This document shows positions 50,889-59,228 of a DNA stretch of 64,000 nt, one piece after another. The DNA is from JACKHA01 sp041401985. Lineage in GTDB: Bacteria > Planctomycetota > Phycisphaerae > Phycisphaerales > UBA1924. Below the pieces are notes generated by a model that was given only the letters and a program-made list of their open reading frames with translations, searched no databases and was not told the DNA's origin. The stretch lies in assembly GCA_041401985.1 (NCBI GenBank), contig JAWKTE010000002.1, forward strand, positions 62,001 through 126,000, read 5' to 3'. Positions within the stretch are counted from its first letter, which is position 1. Every line of letters begins with the position of its first letter. The position numbers and the translations under genes are program-made.

Positions 50889-51048
50889 GGCTCGTCCTGG
50901 GAACTCGATCCCCGATCCTGGGGTCGGGCCGCCCGTCCACCGGGCGTCGATCCTACGGGGCGGCGGCACGCTCCACAACCGGCGGTGGGCCATGTCGGAT
51001 TGTCGCGTGATCGAACGAACACGCTGAGGAGGTTCGCGATCTCACGAT

Positions 51049-51127
51049 CGCGGCTCGGAGCGGCTGGTGCGACTTGCCTGTTTCGCTGACCATGCATCAG
51101 CCGTGCCGAGCCACGCCCGATGGCACG
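51049..51127. repeat. dispersed repeat (CGCGGCTCGGAGCGGCTGG ... hairpin), copy 1
   Basis: Starts with a 19-bp sequence identical to 53515-53533 and ends with an imperfect CATCAG-CCGTG/CACG-CCCGATG hairpin. It lies in the spacer between lptD and the ferritin-like gene. Confidence 0.55.
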
Positions 51128-51577
51128 TCACAGCCCCCAGTCCTGGAGAATCCGGGCCGTCTCGTCGCGGTGCTGGCTCTCGTCGCGGACCATGTCCTCC
51201 AGTTGCACCTGCAGGCCCTTGTCACCGAACGCCTCGGCCTGGCGGGACCGCACCGTGTACCGCTCCGCCGCCGCCCGCTCGGCCTTGAGGACCGCCTCGA
51301 GCATTTCGCGGTTCGACCGGGCCTCCGGCACGGGGGCGGCGCTGGCGGTTGGCGTGCCGCCCAGGGCCACGATCTTGTCGGCCAGGAACTGGGCGTGCCC
51401 CGTCTCGTCCGGGATCTCGGCCATGAAGAACGCCCGGAGCTGCGGGCGGTACGGCCCGGTCACGCGGGCGGCGTACGTCAGGTACTGCAGCATCGCCGAG
51501 TACTCGTGGGACAGATCGTCGTTGAGCGCGGCGATGAGAGCCTCGCGCGTCGGCTTGTCGGTTGTGTCGCTGGCCAT
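51128..51577 (-). CDS. ferritin-like diiron protein (bacterioferritin-like)
   Basis: A 149-residue four-helix protein. Diiron ligands are suggested by LSHEYSAMLQYLTYA (Glu), IPDETGHAQFLADKIV (Glu-x-x-His), VLKAERAAAERYTVRS (Glu) and MVRDESQHRDETARIL (Glu-x-x-His), in the order of ferritin/bacterioferritin helices A-D. No Met heme ligand can be assigned. It may store iron or detoxify peroxide. ATG 51577 is supported by AAGGAG 5 nt upstream. The next gene is dnaB on the other strand. Confidence 0.85.
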   Translation of the reverse strand: MASDTTDKPTREALIAALNDDLSHEYSAMLQYLTYAARVTGPYRPQLRAFFMAEIPDETGHAQFLADKIVALGGTPTASAAPVPEARSNREMLEAVLKAERAAAERYTVRSRQAEAFGDKGLQVQLEDMVRDESQHRDETARILQDWGL

Positions 51578-51654
51578 GGTCGCTCCTTCTGCTCGGCGGC
51601 CCCAAGAACGGCGCGCGGGCACCGTGGGGCACTGTACCCGGCGCGATCCGACGG

Positions 51655-53493
51655 ATGGGTGTGGACAGATTCAGGAAACCTGTCGGGTGCCCGACTCCGG
51701 GGGGCCGATGCGCCAACACTCCACCGGTGGAGCAAGGACGCCCGACCGACCCATCCCGCCGCCCCGACGCCCGAGGCCCGCGCCCGGACCTTGGCGGCAT
51801 CCTCGGCAAGACGCCGCCGCGAAGCCCCCAGGCCGAGATGGCCCTGCTGGGCGCGCTGCTGACCGACCCGCACATGATGGGCGAGATCCTGGCCCTCGTG
51901 CCCGGGCCGGAGATGTTCAGCCTCGAGGCCCACGGGGCGATCTACACCGCCATCGCCGAGGTGTGGGACCAGGCCCAGTCGGGCGACCTGGTGCAGATCG
52001 TGGAGCGCCTCCGCGGCAAGAAGTCGCTCGAGGCGGTGGGGGGGCCGACGTACCTGGTCCAACTGGTCGACTCGACGCCCAGCACGCAGGCGGCCCCGCA
52101 CTACGCCCGGATCGTCGCGGAGAAGTTCCGCCTCCGACGCCTGATCGAGGCGGCCGAGCAGATCGCCTACGACGCGTACCAGGCCGGCGACGCCGGGTCC
52201 GACGAGGTGAAACTGGTCCTGGACGAGGCCGAGGCCGCGATCTTCAGGATCGCCGAGGGGGCCAACGCCGACGAGGCCCAGAAACTCTCGGAACTGCTCC
52301 AGGACGAGGTCGACCGGCTCGACCGTGCGATGGACGGCGAGCGGGTCACCGGCATCTCCACCGGCTTCCACGACCTGGACAAGAAGACCTCGGGCCTGCA
52401 CCCCGGCGAACTGATCGTCATCGCCGGACGCCCGTCCATGGGCAAGACCAGCCTCGCGCTCAACCTGGCCGAGCAGATCGCCCTGGGCGGGCGGGCCCCG
52501 CACGAGACCCACCGCGGCGAGACCCCCGTGGCGGTCGCGTTCTTCAGCCTCGAGATGTCGAAGGAGGCCGTGTCGCAGCGCCTGATCTCGGCCGCCGCCA
52601 ACGTCGACCACCAGCGCCTCCGCACCGGCGACATCTCGATGGACGAGTTCGAGCGGATCAAAGGGGCGTGCGCCACGCTGCACCACGCCCCGGTGATCGT
52701 CGACGACTCGCCCGCGCTCACGGTGCTGCAACTGCGGGCCAAGGCCCGGCGCATGGCGACCCAGCACAAGATCCGCTGCATCATGGTCGACTACCTGCAG
52801 CTGCTGACCGCGCCGAGCGCGGGGCGCGAAAGCCGCCAGAACGAGGTCGCCGCCATCAGCCGCGGCATCAAGAGCCTGGCGCGCGAACTCCGCGTCCCGG
52901 TGGTGTGCCTGGCCCAGCTCAACCGCGGCGTCGAGAACCGCGAGGGCAACCGCCCCCGCATGAGCGACCTGCGCGAGTCCGGCGCGATCGAGCAGGACGC
53001 CGACATCATCATGCTGCTGCACCGCGAGGAGTACTACCACATCGGCGAGCCCGACTGGCTCGACGCCCACCCGGAGGCCAAGGGCAAGGCCGAACTGATC
53101 ATCGCCAAGCAGCGCAACGGGCCGACGGGCGTGGTCGAGTTCGCCTGGGACGCCGCGGCCACGCGGTTCAAGAACTACGCCGACATGGACATCGACCCGT
53201 CGGCGTACGAGCGGACGATGCGGGCCCCAGCGTCGCTGGAGAAGCCGCGCCACCAGGGCAACGGGAGCGGGGGGTTTGCAGGGAGTGGTGGGGGAGGCGG
53301 ATACGCGGAGTACGACGCGGGCGGCGGATCGGGCGGTTTCGGCAGGCGCGCCGAGCCCAAGCCGTTCGCGCCGGGCAGCCGCAGCGGTCCGGTGGGCGAG
53401 TTCCGCGACGGCGGCGGGCCGGATCGGGAAGAGTCGCCGCGCGATGAGCCGGTGGACTACGCGGGGGCGGACGACGAGGAGCCGCCGTTCTGA
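51655..53493 (+). CDS. dnaB: replicative DNA helicase DnaB
   Basis: A hexameric 5'-3' helicase of the replication fork, 612 residues from ATG 51655. The N-terminal domain has PPRSPQAEMALLGALLTDPHMM (about 63-84); the RecA-like core has GFHDLDKKTSGLHPGELIVIAGRPSMGKTSLAL, with Walker A AGRPSMGKTS (about 259-268), FFSLEMSKEAVSQRL, Walker B RCIMVDYLQLL, and the C-terminal DLRESGAIEQDADIIMLLHREEYY with the arginine finger region. The last ~75 residues are a Gly-rich, acidic tail like those that bind partner proteins. The N-terminal 60 residues are unusual, so GTG 51727 may be the true start (588 residues). Confidence 0.93.
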   Translation: MGVDRFRKPVGCPTPGGRCANTPPVEQGRPTDPSRRPDARGPRPDLGGILGKTPPRSPQAEMALLGALLTDPHMMGEILALVPGPEMFSLEAHGAIYTAIAEVWDQAQSGDLVQIVERLRGKKSLEAVGGPTYLVQLVDSTPSTQAAPHYARIVAEKFRLRRLIEAAEQIAYDAYQAGDAGSDEVKLVLDEAEAAIFRIAEGANADEAQKLSELLQDEVDRLDRAMDGERVTGISTGFHDLDKKTSGLHPGELIVIAGRPSMGKTSLALNLAEQIALGGRAPHETHRGETPVAVAFFSLEMSKEAVSQRLISAAANVDHQRLRTGDISMDEFERIKGACATLHHAPVIVDDSPALTVLQLRAKARRMATQHKIRCIMVDYLQLLTAPSAGRESRQNEVAAISRGIKSLARELRVPVVCLAQLNRGVENREGNRPRMSDLRESGAIEQDADIIMLLHREEYYHIGEPDWLDAHPEAKGKAELIIAKQRNGPTGVVEFAWDAAATRFKNYADMDIDPSAYERTMRAPASLEKPRHQGNGSGGFAGSGGGGGYAEYDAGGGSGGFGRRAEPKPFAPGSRSGPVGEFRDGGGPDREESPRDEPVDYAGADDEEPPF

Positions 53494-53514
53494 TCGGAGG
53501 AGCGTGCCAAAGGA

Positions 53515-53647
53515 CGCGGCTCGGAGCGGCTGGCGGAGTGCGCGCCGGCGGTCGCGGACCGATGTATCGCCCTCGTGTCGTCGCGCTGCCGCGAACCGAC
53601 GGCACACCGCATCAGGCGTGCCCAGCCACGCCTGATGGCACGCCTCA
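53515..53647. repeat. dispersed repeat copy 2 with ATCAGGCGTG hairpin
   Basis: Shares its first 19 bp with 51049-51067. It ends with a perfect stem ATCAGGCGTG-CCCAGC-CACGCCTGAT (53611-53636) between the convergent dnaB and serC genes, so it could act as a bidirectional terminator. No T-tract. Confidence 0.6.
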
Positions 53648-53676
53648 GAGACTGTGCTCGTTGAATCGCGGCCCGC

Positions 53677-54843
53677 TCACCCGTTCTTGGCCTCGAAGTC
53701 CTTCATGAACTGCGCCAGCGCCCGGCAGCCCTCGATCGGGAACGCGTTGTAGACGCTGGCCCGCATGCCGCCCGTCGAGCGGTGGCCCTTCAACTGGTCC
53801 ATGCCGTTCGCGAGGGCCTCCTTGACGAACTTCTTGTCGAGGTCCGCGGCGTTGGCCACCTTCGGGTTCACCTTGAACGTGATGTTCATCAGGCTGCGGC
53901 TGTCCTTGCGGGCGTGGGGCGCCCAGAACGCCGACGCGTCCAGCGCGTCGTAGATGATCTTGGCCTTCTCCATGTTCCGCTTGTGCATCACCGCCAGCCC
54001 GCCCTCGTCCAGGATCCACTGGAACACCAGGCCCGAGACGTAGATCGGGAACACCGGCGGCGTGTTCGGGCGGCTCTCGTTCTTGGCGAACGAGTCGTAC
54101 CGCAGCATCGTGGGCAACTTGCGCACCGGCTCGAGCAGGTCCTCGCGGATGATCACCAGCGTCGTGCCGGCGATGCCGACGTTCTTCTGGGCCCCGCAGT
54201 AGATCAGCCCGTAGTCGCTGATGTTGATCGGGCGGGAGAAGATATCGCTCGACGCGTCGCACACCAGGGTCGAGCCCTTGGGCACGTGCGGCAGGCGGAT
54301 CGAGCCGTCGGCGTTGCGGAACTGCGTGCCGTAGATCGTGTTGTTCGAGCACATGTGGACGTAGACGGGCTTGTCCTTGTACACGACCTCGTTGTCCGCC
54401 GGGCAGAACGAGTGGTTGGTGGCCCGCCCGTCCCACGCCTCGTAGCACTTCGAGGAGTAGACGCCGACCTCTTCCCAGGTCTTCTCGGTCCAGACGCCGG
54501 TGGTCAGGAACGCCGCGACGCCGTCGTCGGGCAACAGGTTGGCCGGCACCATGTGGTTCTGCGTGGTCGCGCCGCCGGTCAGGAACAGGACCTTGTAGTT
54601 GTCGGGGATGTTGCCGACCTTGCGGCACGCGGCCTCGGCGTCGGCGAGCACCTTGTCGAAGACCGTGCCGCGGTGGCTCTGCTCGGCGATGCCGATGCCC
54701 GAGCCCATGATGCTCCACAGGTCCTGCTGGGCCTGGCGGAGCACCGGCTCGGGCAGCACGCCGGGCCCGGCGGAGAAGTTGAAGGCGCGGGCGGGGATCG
54801 CGGCCTTGGACGACGCGACGGCGGGGGCGGCTGCGGTGCTCAT
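53677..54843 (-). CDS. serC: phosphoserine aminotransferase
   Basis: A 388-residue class V PLP enzyme converting 3-phosphohydroxypyruvate to phosphoserine. It starts with the family signature AFNFSAGPGVLPEPVLRQAQ; the cofactor loop has GGATTQNHMVPANL, LVCDASSDIFSRPI (Asp at the pyridine nitrogen), and LIYCGAQKNVGIAGTTLVII with the Schiff-base Lys. The C-terminal GHRSTGGMRASVYNAFPIEGC is typical. ATG 54843 was chosen over an upstream codon at 54930 because homology starts about 20 residues after it and a TATCAT box lies 5 nt upstream. The partner serA is upstream, separated by a Uma2 gene. Confidence 0.95.
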   Translation of the reverse strand: MSTAAAPAVASSKAAIPARAFNFSAGPGVLPEPVLRQAQQDLWSIMGSGIGIAEQSHRGTVFDKVLADAEAACRKVGNIPDNYKVLFLTGGATTQNHMVPANLLPDDGVAAFLTTGVWTEKTWEEVGVYSSKCYEAWDGRATNHSFCPADNEVVYKDKPVYVHMCSNNTIYGTQFRNADGSIRLPHVPKGSTLVCDASSDIFSRPINISDYGLIYCGAQKNVGIAGTTLVIIREDLLEPVRKLPTMLRYDSFAKNESRPNTPPVFPIYVSGLVFQWILDEGGLAVMHKRNMEKAKIIYDALDASAFWAPHARKDSRSLMNITFKVNPKVANAADLDKKFVKEALANGMDQLKGHRSTGGMRASVYNAFPIEGCRALAQFMKDFEAKNG

Positions 54844-54848
54844 GGGCA

Positions 54849-54854
54849 ATGATA
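54849..54854 (-). promoter_or_regulatory. candidate -10 box TATCAT upstream of serC
   Basis: TATCAT on the minus strand ends 5 nt before ATG 54843. It would give serC its own promoter despite serA lying upstream. Confidence 0.4.
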
Positions 54855-54947
54855 CCGCGGTGGGCGACGCCGATGGCCGGGAGGGCGGCCGGACCGGAGA
54901 CGGGGCAAGCGGGCGGGACCGCGTGCTCACGAGCAGGCGAACCGGCG

Positions 54948-55529
54948 TCAGCCGGCCATCGCGGCCCGCAACGCGTCCAGGTCGAACGCGAATCCGGGGA
55001 TGACCTCGCTGGCCGCCGTCGCGCCCTCGCAGATCGTCTCGGCATAAACGCCACCGCTGAGGCGGAACACGCGGACGCGCCGTTCATCGGGCTCGACGAC
55101 CCAGTACTCGCGGACGCCGAACCGCTCGTAGTCGGCCCGCTTCGTGCGCAGGTCCATGCGTCGGCTGCTGGGCGAGAGGATCTCAACGACCATATCTGGC
55201 ACGAGCGAGAGCGCCTGGTCCCGAGGGAATGCCCGACCGGGCCCGACGTAGCAGACGTCAGGGGAGTAGACCAGGTCGGGAGCCAACCGAAGATCGACCT
55301 CGGGCAGCACCGCCCCGCCCAACGACAACGCGGCGGGGTCGATCTGGCGGAGAATCGCGAGCAGGATGCTCTGGTGGTGGGGCGTCGGCCTCGGCGACAT
55401 GATCACGACCCCGTTGATGAGCTGGTACCGGAAGCCGTCATGGTCGAGCGCCAGGTACTCGTCGGCCGAGCAGCGGACGCCGATGTACTGCGGCTCCGCG
55501 GGGCGAGAATGGTCGATGCTCCGGACCAT
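54948..55529 (-). CDS. Uma2-family (DUF820) PD-(D/E)xK endonuclease
   Basis: A 193-residue protein with the Uma2 layout: SADEYLALDHDGFRYQLINGVVIMSPRPTPHH (in pieces), VLPEVDLRLAPDLVYSPDVCYV (catalytic Asp), MVVEILSPSSRRMDLRTKRADYERFGVREYWVVEPDERRVRVFRL (Glu-x-Leu...Lys, in pieces). The family has a restriction-endonuclease-like core but no proven cellular role; it is frequent in cyanobacteria and planctomycetes. It lies between serA and serC, both on its strand. A TACACT box is 6 nt before ATG 55529, so it may be transcribed separately. Confidence 0.9.
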   Translation of the reverse strand: MVRSIDHSRPAEPQYIGVRCSADEYLALDHDGFRYQLINGVVIMSPRPTPHHQSILLAILRQIDPAALSLGGAVLPEVDLRLAPDLVYSPDVCYVGPGRAFPRDQALSLVPDMVVEILSPSSRRMDLRTKRADYERFGVREYWVVEPDERRVRVFRLSGGVYAETICEGATAASEVIPGFAFDLDALRAAMAG

Positions 55530-55535
55530 GTCCGA

Positions 55536-55541
55536 AGTGTA
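55536..55541 (-). promoter_or_regulatory. candidate -10 box TACACT upstream of the Uma2 gene
   Basis: TACACT on the minus strand ends 6 nt before ATG 55529. Leaderless-type placement. Confidence 0.4.
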
Positions 55542-55588
55542 TCGGCCAGAGCCCGATACCGCCCTCCCCGATTCTCTCATTCGCCCAA

Positions 55589-56557
55589 TCAGTTCACCCG
55601 GTTCGGCGTCGCCCCACCCGCCTTGAACTCCCGCACGATCCGCACCGTCTCGTCGGCCACCGCCAGTTGGGCCTGGTCCGTCGAGGCTCCGATGTGGTGC
55701 GTCACCACCACGCCAGGCATCGTCATCACCTCCGGGGACCAGTCGCAGGTCTTCTCCGCCGGCTCGCCCTCGAACACGTCAAGCCCGGCCCGGATGCCCT
55801 TGGCCCGGATCGCGTCCCGCAGCGCGGCCTCGTCCACCACGTCGCCGCGCGCCGTGTTCAGGAAGATCGCCCCCGCCCGCATCGCCCCGAAGAACGCCGC
55901 GTCGCACATCCGCTTCGTGTCCGCGGTGGCCGCGACGTGGATCGACACGGCGTCCGCCCCGCCGACCGCCTTCAGCAGGTCCTCCCGCGTGCTGCCCCCG
56001 AACCCGATGTCTTTCGCCTTGGCCCCATCCGGCGTCAGGCTCCGCGACCAGCCGATCACGTTCATGCCGAACGCCTGGGCCCGGCGCGCCACGCCCATGC
56101 CGATCGACCCGGTGCCGACCACCAGCAGCGTCCGACCCTTCAGCCCCGGCGCCTTGCTGTACTCGCCCTTGTTCCACTTGCCCTCGCGCGACAGCGCCCC
56201 CTGCTCGGGGATCCGCCGATCGCAGCACACCAGCAGCCCCATCGTCAGTTCCGCCACCGCGTCGGCGTTCATGCCGGGGCAGTTGCACACCGGCACGCCC
56301 TTCGCGCTCGCGGCTTTCACGTCGATGTTGTCCACCCCAGCGCCGGCCCGGATGATCAGTTTCAGCCCCGGGCTGGCCTCGATCACGCTGGCGGGCACCT
56401 TGGTCGAGCGGACGATCAGCACCTGGGCCTTGGTCTCGGCGATGGCCTTGGCCATGGCCGCGGCGTCCAGCCCGGCCTTGCTGGCGACCTCGCACCCCAG
56501 GGCCTTGAGCCCGTCCACGCCGTGGGTCTCAAACTTGTCGGCGATGAGCACGTTCAT
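55589..56557 (-). CDS. serA: D-3-phosphoglycerate dehydrogenase-like 2-hydroxyacid dehydrogenase
   Basis: A 322-residue D-isomer dehydrogenase without the C-terminal ACT domain (short type). NAD-binding GTGSIGMGVARRAQAFGM (about 148-165), catalytic Arg in IFLNTARGDVVDEAAL, Glu in VFEGEPAE, and His in VVTHHIGAST are present, the usual R/E/H triad. It would oxidise 3-phosphoglycerate to 3-phosphohydroxypyruvate. The substrate is supported by serC two genes away on the same strand. GAGGAG 7 nt before ATG 56557 decides the start. Lacking ACT, it is probably not allosterically regulated by serine. Confidence 0.88.
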   Translation of the reverse strand: MNVLIADKFETHGVDGLKALGCEVASKAGLDAAAMAKAIAETKAQVLIVRSTKVPASVIEASPGLKLIIRAGAGVDNIDVKAASAKGVPVCNCPGMNADAVAELTMGLLVCCDRRIPEQGALSREGKWNKGEYSKAPGLKGRTLLVVGTGSIGMGVARRAQAFGMNVIGWSRSLTPDGAKAKDIGFGGSTREDLLKAVGGADAVSIHVAATADTKRMCDAAFFGAMRAGAIFLNTARGDVVDEAALRDAIRAKGIRAGLDVFEGEPAEKTCDWSPEVMTMPGVVVTHHIGASTDQAQLAVADETVRIVREFKAGGATPNRVN

Positions 56558-56638
56558 GGTGGGACTCCTCAATGCGATCTCGTGGGTCGCGGGGATTCTA
56601 CAGCCCATCTCGCGCCGCGCGGCTCGTCGTCTTGAACG

Positions 56639-57409
56639 TCACACCAACCACCGCCCCCCATCCACCCGCACGATCTGACCCGTCGTGTACGCCGCGTCCA
56701 GCGCCAGCCACCGCACGGCCTCCGCGGCGTCCTCCGGCGTGCCCGCCCTTTCCAGTGGCACGCGCGACAGGTACCGCTGCTGCAGCGCTTCGTCCGCCTC
56801 TGCGCCTTGCTCGGGCCACGCCACCACGCCGGGGGCCACGCCGTTCACGCGCACCCTTGGGGCCAGATCGCGCGCCAGCGACCGGACCATCTCCTCCAGC
56901 GCGGCCTTTGACATCGAGTACGCCGCGTGGTCCTTCCGCGGGCGACCCATCGAGTGGATGTCGCACATCGCCACGACGCCCGCGCCGATCGGCAGGACCG
57001 AGTTCCGCAGCAACTCCGCCAGCCCCGCCGTCAGCACCAGCGGCGCGACCGCGTTGACCCGCATGAAGTCCTCGACGCCGAACACGCCCTCGCAGGCCTC
57101 GCGGGCCGCGGCCTCCAGCGGCAAAGGCGCGTAGATCGACGCGTTGTGGACGAGCACATCCAACCGCCGGTGCGACCGGGCGATGGCCGCGGCGAACGCC
57201 CGCACCTGCACAAGATCGCCAAGGTCCAGCCGCTCCGCCGCGATGCTCGCCCCGAACGCCCGCGCTTCATCAACCAACCCGCGAGCCTCGTCCTCGCTCG
57301 TCCGGTACGTCACGATCAGGTCGCACCCGCCCCGCGCCAGCGCCAGCGACGTGGCCCGACCGACACGCCGCGCCCCGCCCGTCACCAGCGCAAGCGGGCG
57401 TTCAGCCAT
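56639..57409 (-). CDS. short-chain dehydrogenase, pteridine reductase/FolM-like
   Basis: A 256-residue SDR. The cofactor motif is TGGARRVGRATSLAL (residues 10-24); the TGxxRRxG form with Arg-Arg marks NADPH-dependent pteridine/dihydromonapterin reductases rather than common SDRs. Catalytic residues are Ser in CDIHSMG and Tyr/Lys in HAAYSMSKAAL (the YxxxK of the family). The C-terminus TTGQIVRVDGGRWL is standard. Together with a PTPS-III-like enzyme in the window it points to pterin/folate metabolism, an inference. It overlaps the end of the upstream small membrane protein gene by 8 nt, so the two are coupled. Confidence 0.85.
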   Translation of the reverse strand: MAERPLALVTGGARRVGRATSLALARGGCDLIVTYRTSEDEARGLVDEARAFGASIAAERLDLGDLVQVRAFAAAIARSHRRLDVLVHNASIYAPLPLEAAAREACEGVFGVEDFMRVNAVAPLVLTAGLAELLRNSVLPIGAGVVAMCDIHSMGRPRKDHAAYSMSKAALEEMVRSLARDLAPRVRVNGVAPGVVAWPEQGAEADEALQQRYLSRVPLERAGTPEDAAEAVRWLALDAAYTTGQIVRVDGGRWLV

Positions 57410-57716
57410 GCGGCAGGTCCTCGTCCCGCTCGAACGCCTCGGCCGGCGGCGACCCCGCCCTTCGTCCCGCCTCCGCCCACGCGTCGCTGTGGCGCGTCAC
57501 GGCTCGCCCGGCCCCGTCCGTCAGGCGACGCCGAATCCGGCGCATCAGGATCAGCACCAGGCACGTGACCACGACGACGCCAACCAGCGACACCACGAGC
57601 GTCAACGTCGCGACTTTGCGGGCCGCCTCGCGCCGCTCCGGCACGGGCACAGGCGCCCCGCCAACCGTGGCGATCAGCAGCGAAACCGAACTGTGCGATT
57701 CGGGAGCCAGCAGCAC
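57402..57716 (-). CDS. small single-pass membrane protein
   Basis: A 104-residue protein starting GTG, with an N-terminal outside segment (about 1-33), one membrane helix (VATLTLVVSLVGVVVVTCLVLILM) and a basic then acidic cytoplasmic tail (RRIRRRLTDG...FERDEDLPHG). No family is recognised. It lies 8 nt after the stop of the putative anti-sigma gene and overlaps the SDR gene by 8 nt, so it belongs to the sigma-factor operon. Confidence 0.55.
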   Translation of the reverse strand: MLLAPESHSSVSLLIATVGGAPVPVPERREAARKVATLTLVVSLVGVVVVTCLVLILMRRIRRRLTDGAGRAVTRHSDAWAEAGRRAGSPPAEAFERDEDLPHG

Positions 57717-57724
57717 GGACGAGT

Positions 57725-58363
57725 TTACGCGGCCACCCCGCCGCCGCCCGCCGCCGCAGGACCGCTCGCCGGTGACCCGTCCGAACCCGCCCCATCGGCC
57801 GGGCGATCCGGCACGAGCCGCACGCCCTCGGGCGTCCGCACCAGCCCCTCCTCACGCCCGGCCTCCCGAAGCGCACGCGCCAACGCCTCATCGCCGATCG
57901 TGGCGACATGCCCCGTGGCCCGCACGCGGGACCGCGCCATCAACGCCGTCCCGTCGCGCTCGATCCGTGCGACCGACACCGCCTCCACCCGAACCCGCGG
58001 CACGACATCCCACGACGCGACATCCACCGCCGGCATCACATCCCGCGGCGACGACGCCACCAGGAAAGGCGACTCGGGGGCATGCGGGGATCCGGCCCCG
58101 CTTTCACCGCCGCGGTCGCCAGCACCGCCGTCCGCGATCTCCGGGCCGACGGGACCGCGATCAGAAGAGCGAGGTCCGCCCGACACGATCGCGACACCGA
58201 TCGCCAGCGCAAGCGCAGGCGCCGCCACCGCCGCCGCCAGCCCGACGCGCCGACGCCGCCCCCTGGCCCGCACCTCGCGCTGCAGCCCCGCCAGCATCGC
58301 CGCCTTCCGAGCCCGCCCAGCCTCGCTCAGCCCATCGAGTTTGTTCGTCCGATCGCCGTCCAT
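57725..58363 (-). CDS. single-pass membrane protein, possible anti-sigma factor
   Basis: A 212-residue protein. A charged cytoplasmic N-terminus (DGLSEAGRARKAAMLAGLQREVRARGRRRR, in pieces) precedes a helix (VGLAAAVAAPALALAIGVAIVSGG, about 47-70) and a periplasmic part with repetitive Gly/Pro/Asp and a strand-rich section (PRVRVEAVSVARIERDGTALMARSRV). It follows an ECF sigma gene by 107 nt, the usual place of an anti-sigma factor. The ZAS Cys/His signature is absent, so function is inferred from position only. ATG 58363 has GGAG upstream. Confidence 0.5.
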   Translation of the reverse strand: MDGDRTNKLDGLSEAGRARKAAMLAGLQREVRARGRRRRVGLAAAVAAPALALAIGVAIVSGGPRSSDRGPVGPEIADGGAGDRGGESGAGSPHAPESPFLVASSPRDVMPAVDVASWDVVPRVRVEAVSVARIERDGTALMARSRVRATGHVATIGDEALARALREAGREEGLVRTPEGVRLVPDRPADGAGSDGSPASGPAAAGGGGVAA

Positions 58364-58470
58364 CGCGCACACTCCGATTCTCACACGCTCGATGCCTGGA
58401 TGCCTCGTGCCTCGATGCCTTCCCCTTCATCATCCTCCCGCCGACGCGCGTTCACACCATCAACACTTCG

Positions 58471-59151
58471 CTACGCCACCCACGACCCCCGCAGCCGCTG
58501 GATCAGGCGTCGCAGCCGCCCGTGGGCCGCGTCTCCCGAAACACCCGCCGATCGCCCGACCTCCTCCAGCGTCGCGTCCCGACCGTACCGCAGTTGCAGC
58601 ATCGCCCGCTCCTGCTCGTCAACGTCCCGCAACGCCCGCTCCAGCCACTCGCCCGCCGCGGCCTCGCTCGCTCCATCGCCAATCCCATCAACCTCCCTGG
58701 CCGCCGCCGCCCGCTCTCTCGTCCGCGCCCGCGCCTCCCGCCGCAGCAAGTCGATCGCGCTCGAGTGCACCGCCCGCACCATCCACCGCGCCAGTTCCGC
58801 CTCGCCCCGCATCGCCGGGATCCGGCGCGCCACTCGCAACATGGTCTCCTGGACCACATCGAGGCAGAACGACTCGTCGCGTCGCGTGAACCCGCGGGCC
58901 ATGGCGTAGCACCGCTCGAACCACGCCTCGTACAGCACGCCGAACGCCTCGCGGTCGCCCCGCCCGACCCGCGCGCACAACGCCGCGGTCTCGACGACGA
59001 GCAGGCCGCTGAGTGCCGCGCGATCCTCCTCGGCACCCGGCCCGGCACGACCCCGCGCAGGCACACCGCCCGAGGGTCCACCTCGGGCGGCGTCGTCCGC
59101 CGAACCCGCCAAGAGCGCGGCGGACGGGGTTGGGGGCTCGGTTCGGGCCAA
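58471..59151 (-). CDS. ECF-type RNA polymerase sigma factor
   Basis: A 226-residue sigma-70 family protein. Region 2 is FGVLYEAWFERCYAMARGFTRRDESFCLDVVQETMLRVARRI and MVRAVHSSAIDLLRREAR (about 70-140), covering -10 recognition and core binding; region 4 is LRYGRDATLEEVGRSAGVSGDAAHGRLRRLIQRLR (about 185-220), a helix-turn-helix. No region 3 or 1.1, so it is ECF. The first ~50 residues are a Pro/Gly-rich extension; the start codon is TTG (59151) with GGGAG about 6 nt upstream. Downstream lie a membrane protein (possible anti-sigma) and more; upstream a secretin-domain protein. Confidence 0.87.
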   Translation of the reverse strand: MARTEPPTPSAALLAGSADDAARGGPSGGVPARGRAGPGAEEDRAALSGLLVVETAALCARVGRGDREAFGVLYEAWFERCYAMARGFTRRDESFCLDVVQETMLRVARRIPAMRGEAELARWMVRAVHSSAIDLLRREARARTRERAAAAREVDGIGDGASEAAAGEWLERALRDVDEQERAMLQLRYGRDATLEEVGRSAGVSGDAAHGRLRRLIQRLRGSWVA

Positions 59152-59228
59152 ACAGGGCTCCCGTCGCGACGCCGCCCCGACTCCGGGGCGAATCCGGGCC
59201 GACTCCCGGGGCGGCGTCCATGATGACG

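Noticed and set aside
57722..57727. TAAACT box upstream of the small membrane protein gene
   Set aside because: It is made of the stop codon of the upstream gene, so its position is likely chance; not counted among leaderless boxes.
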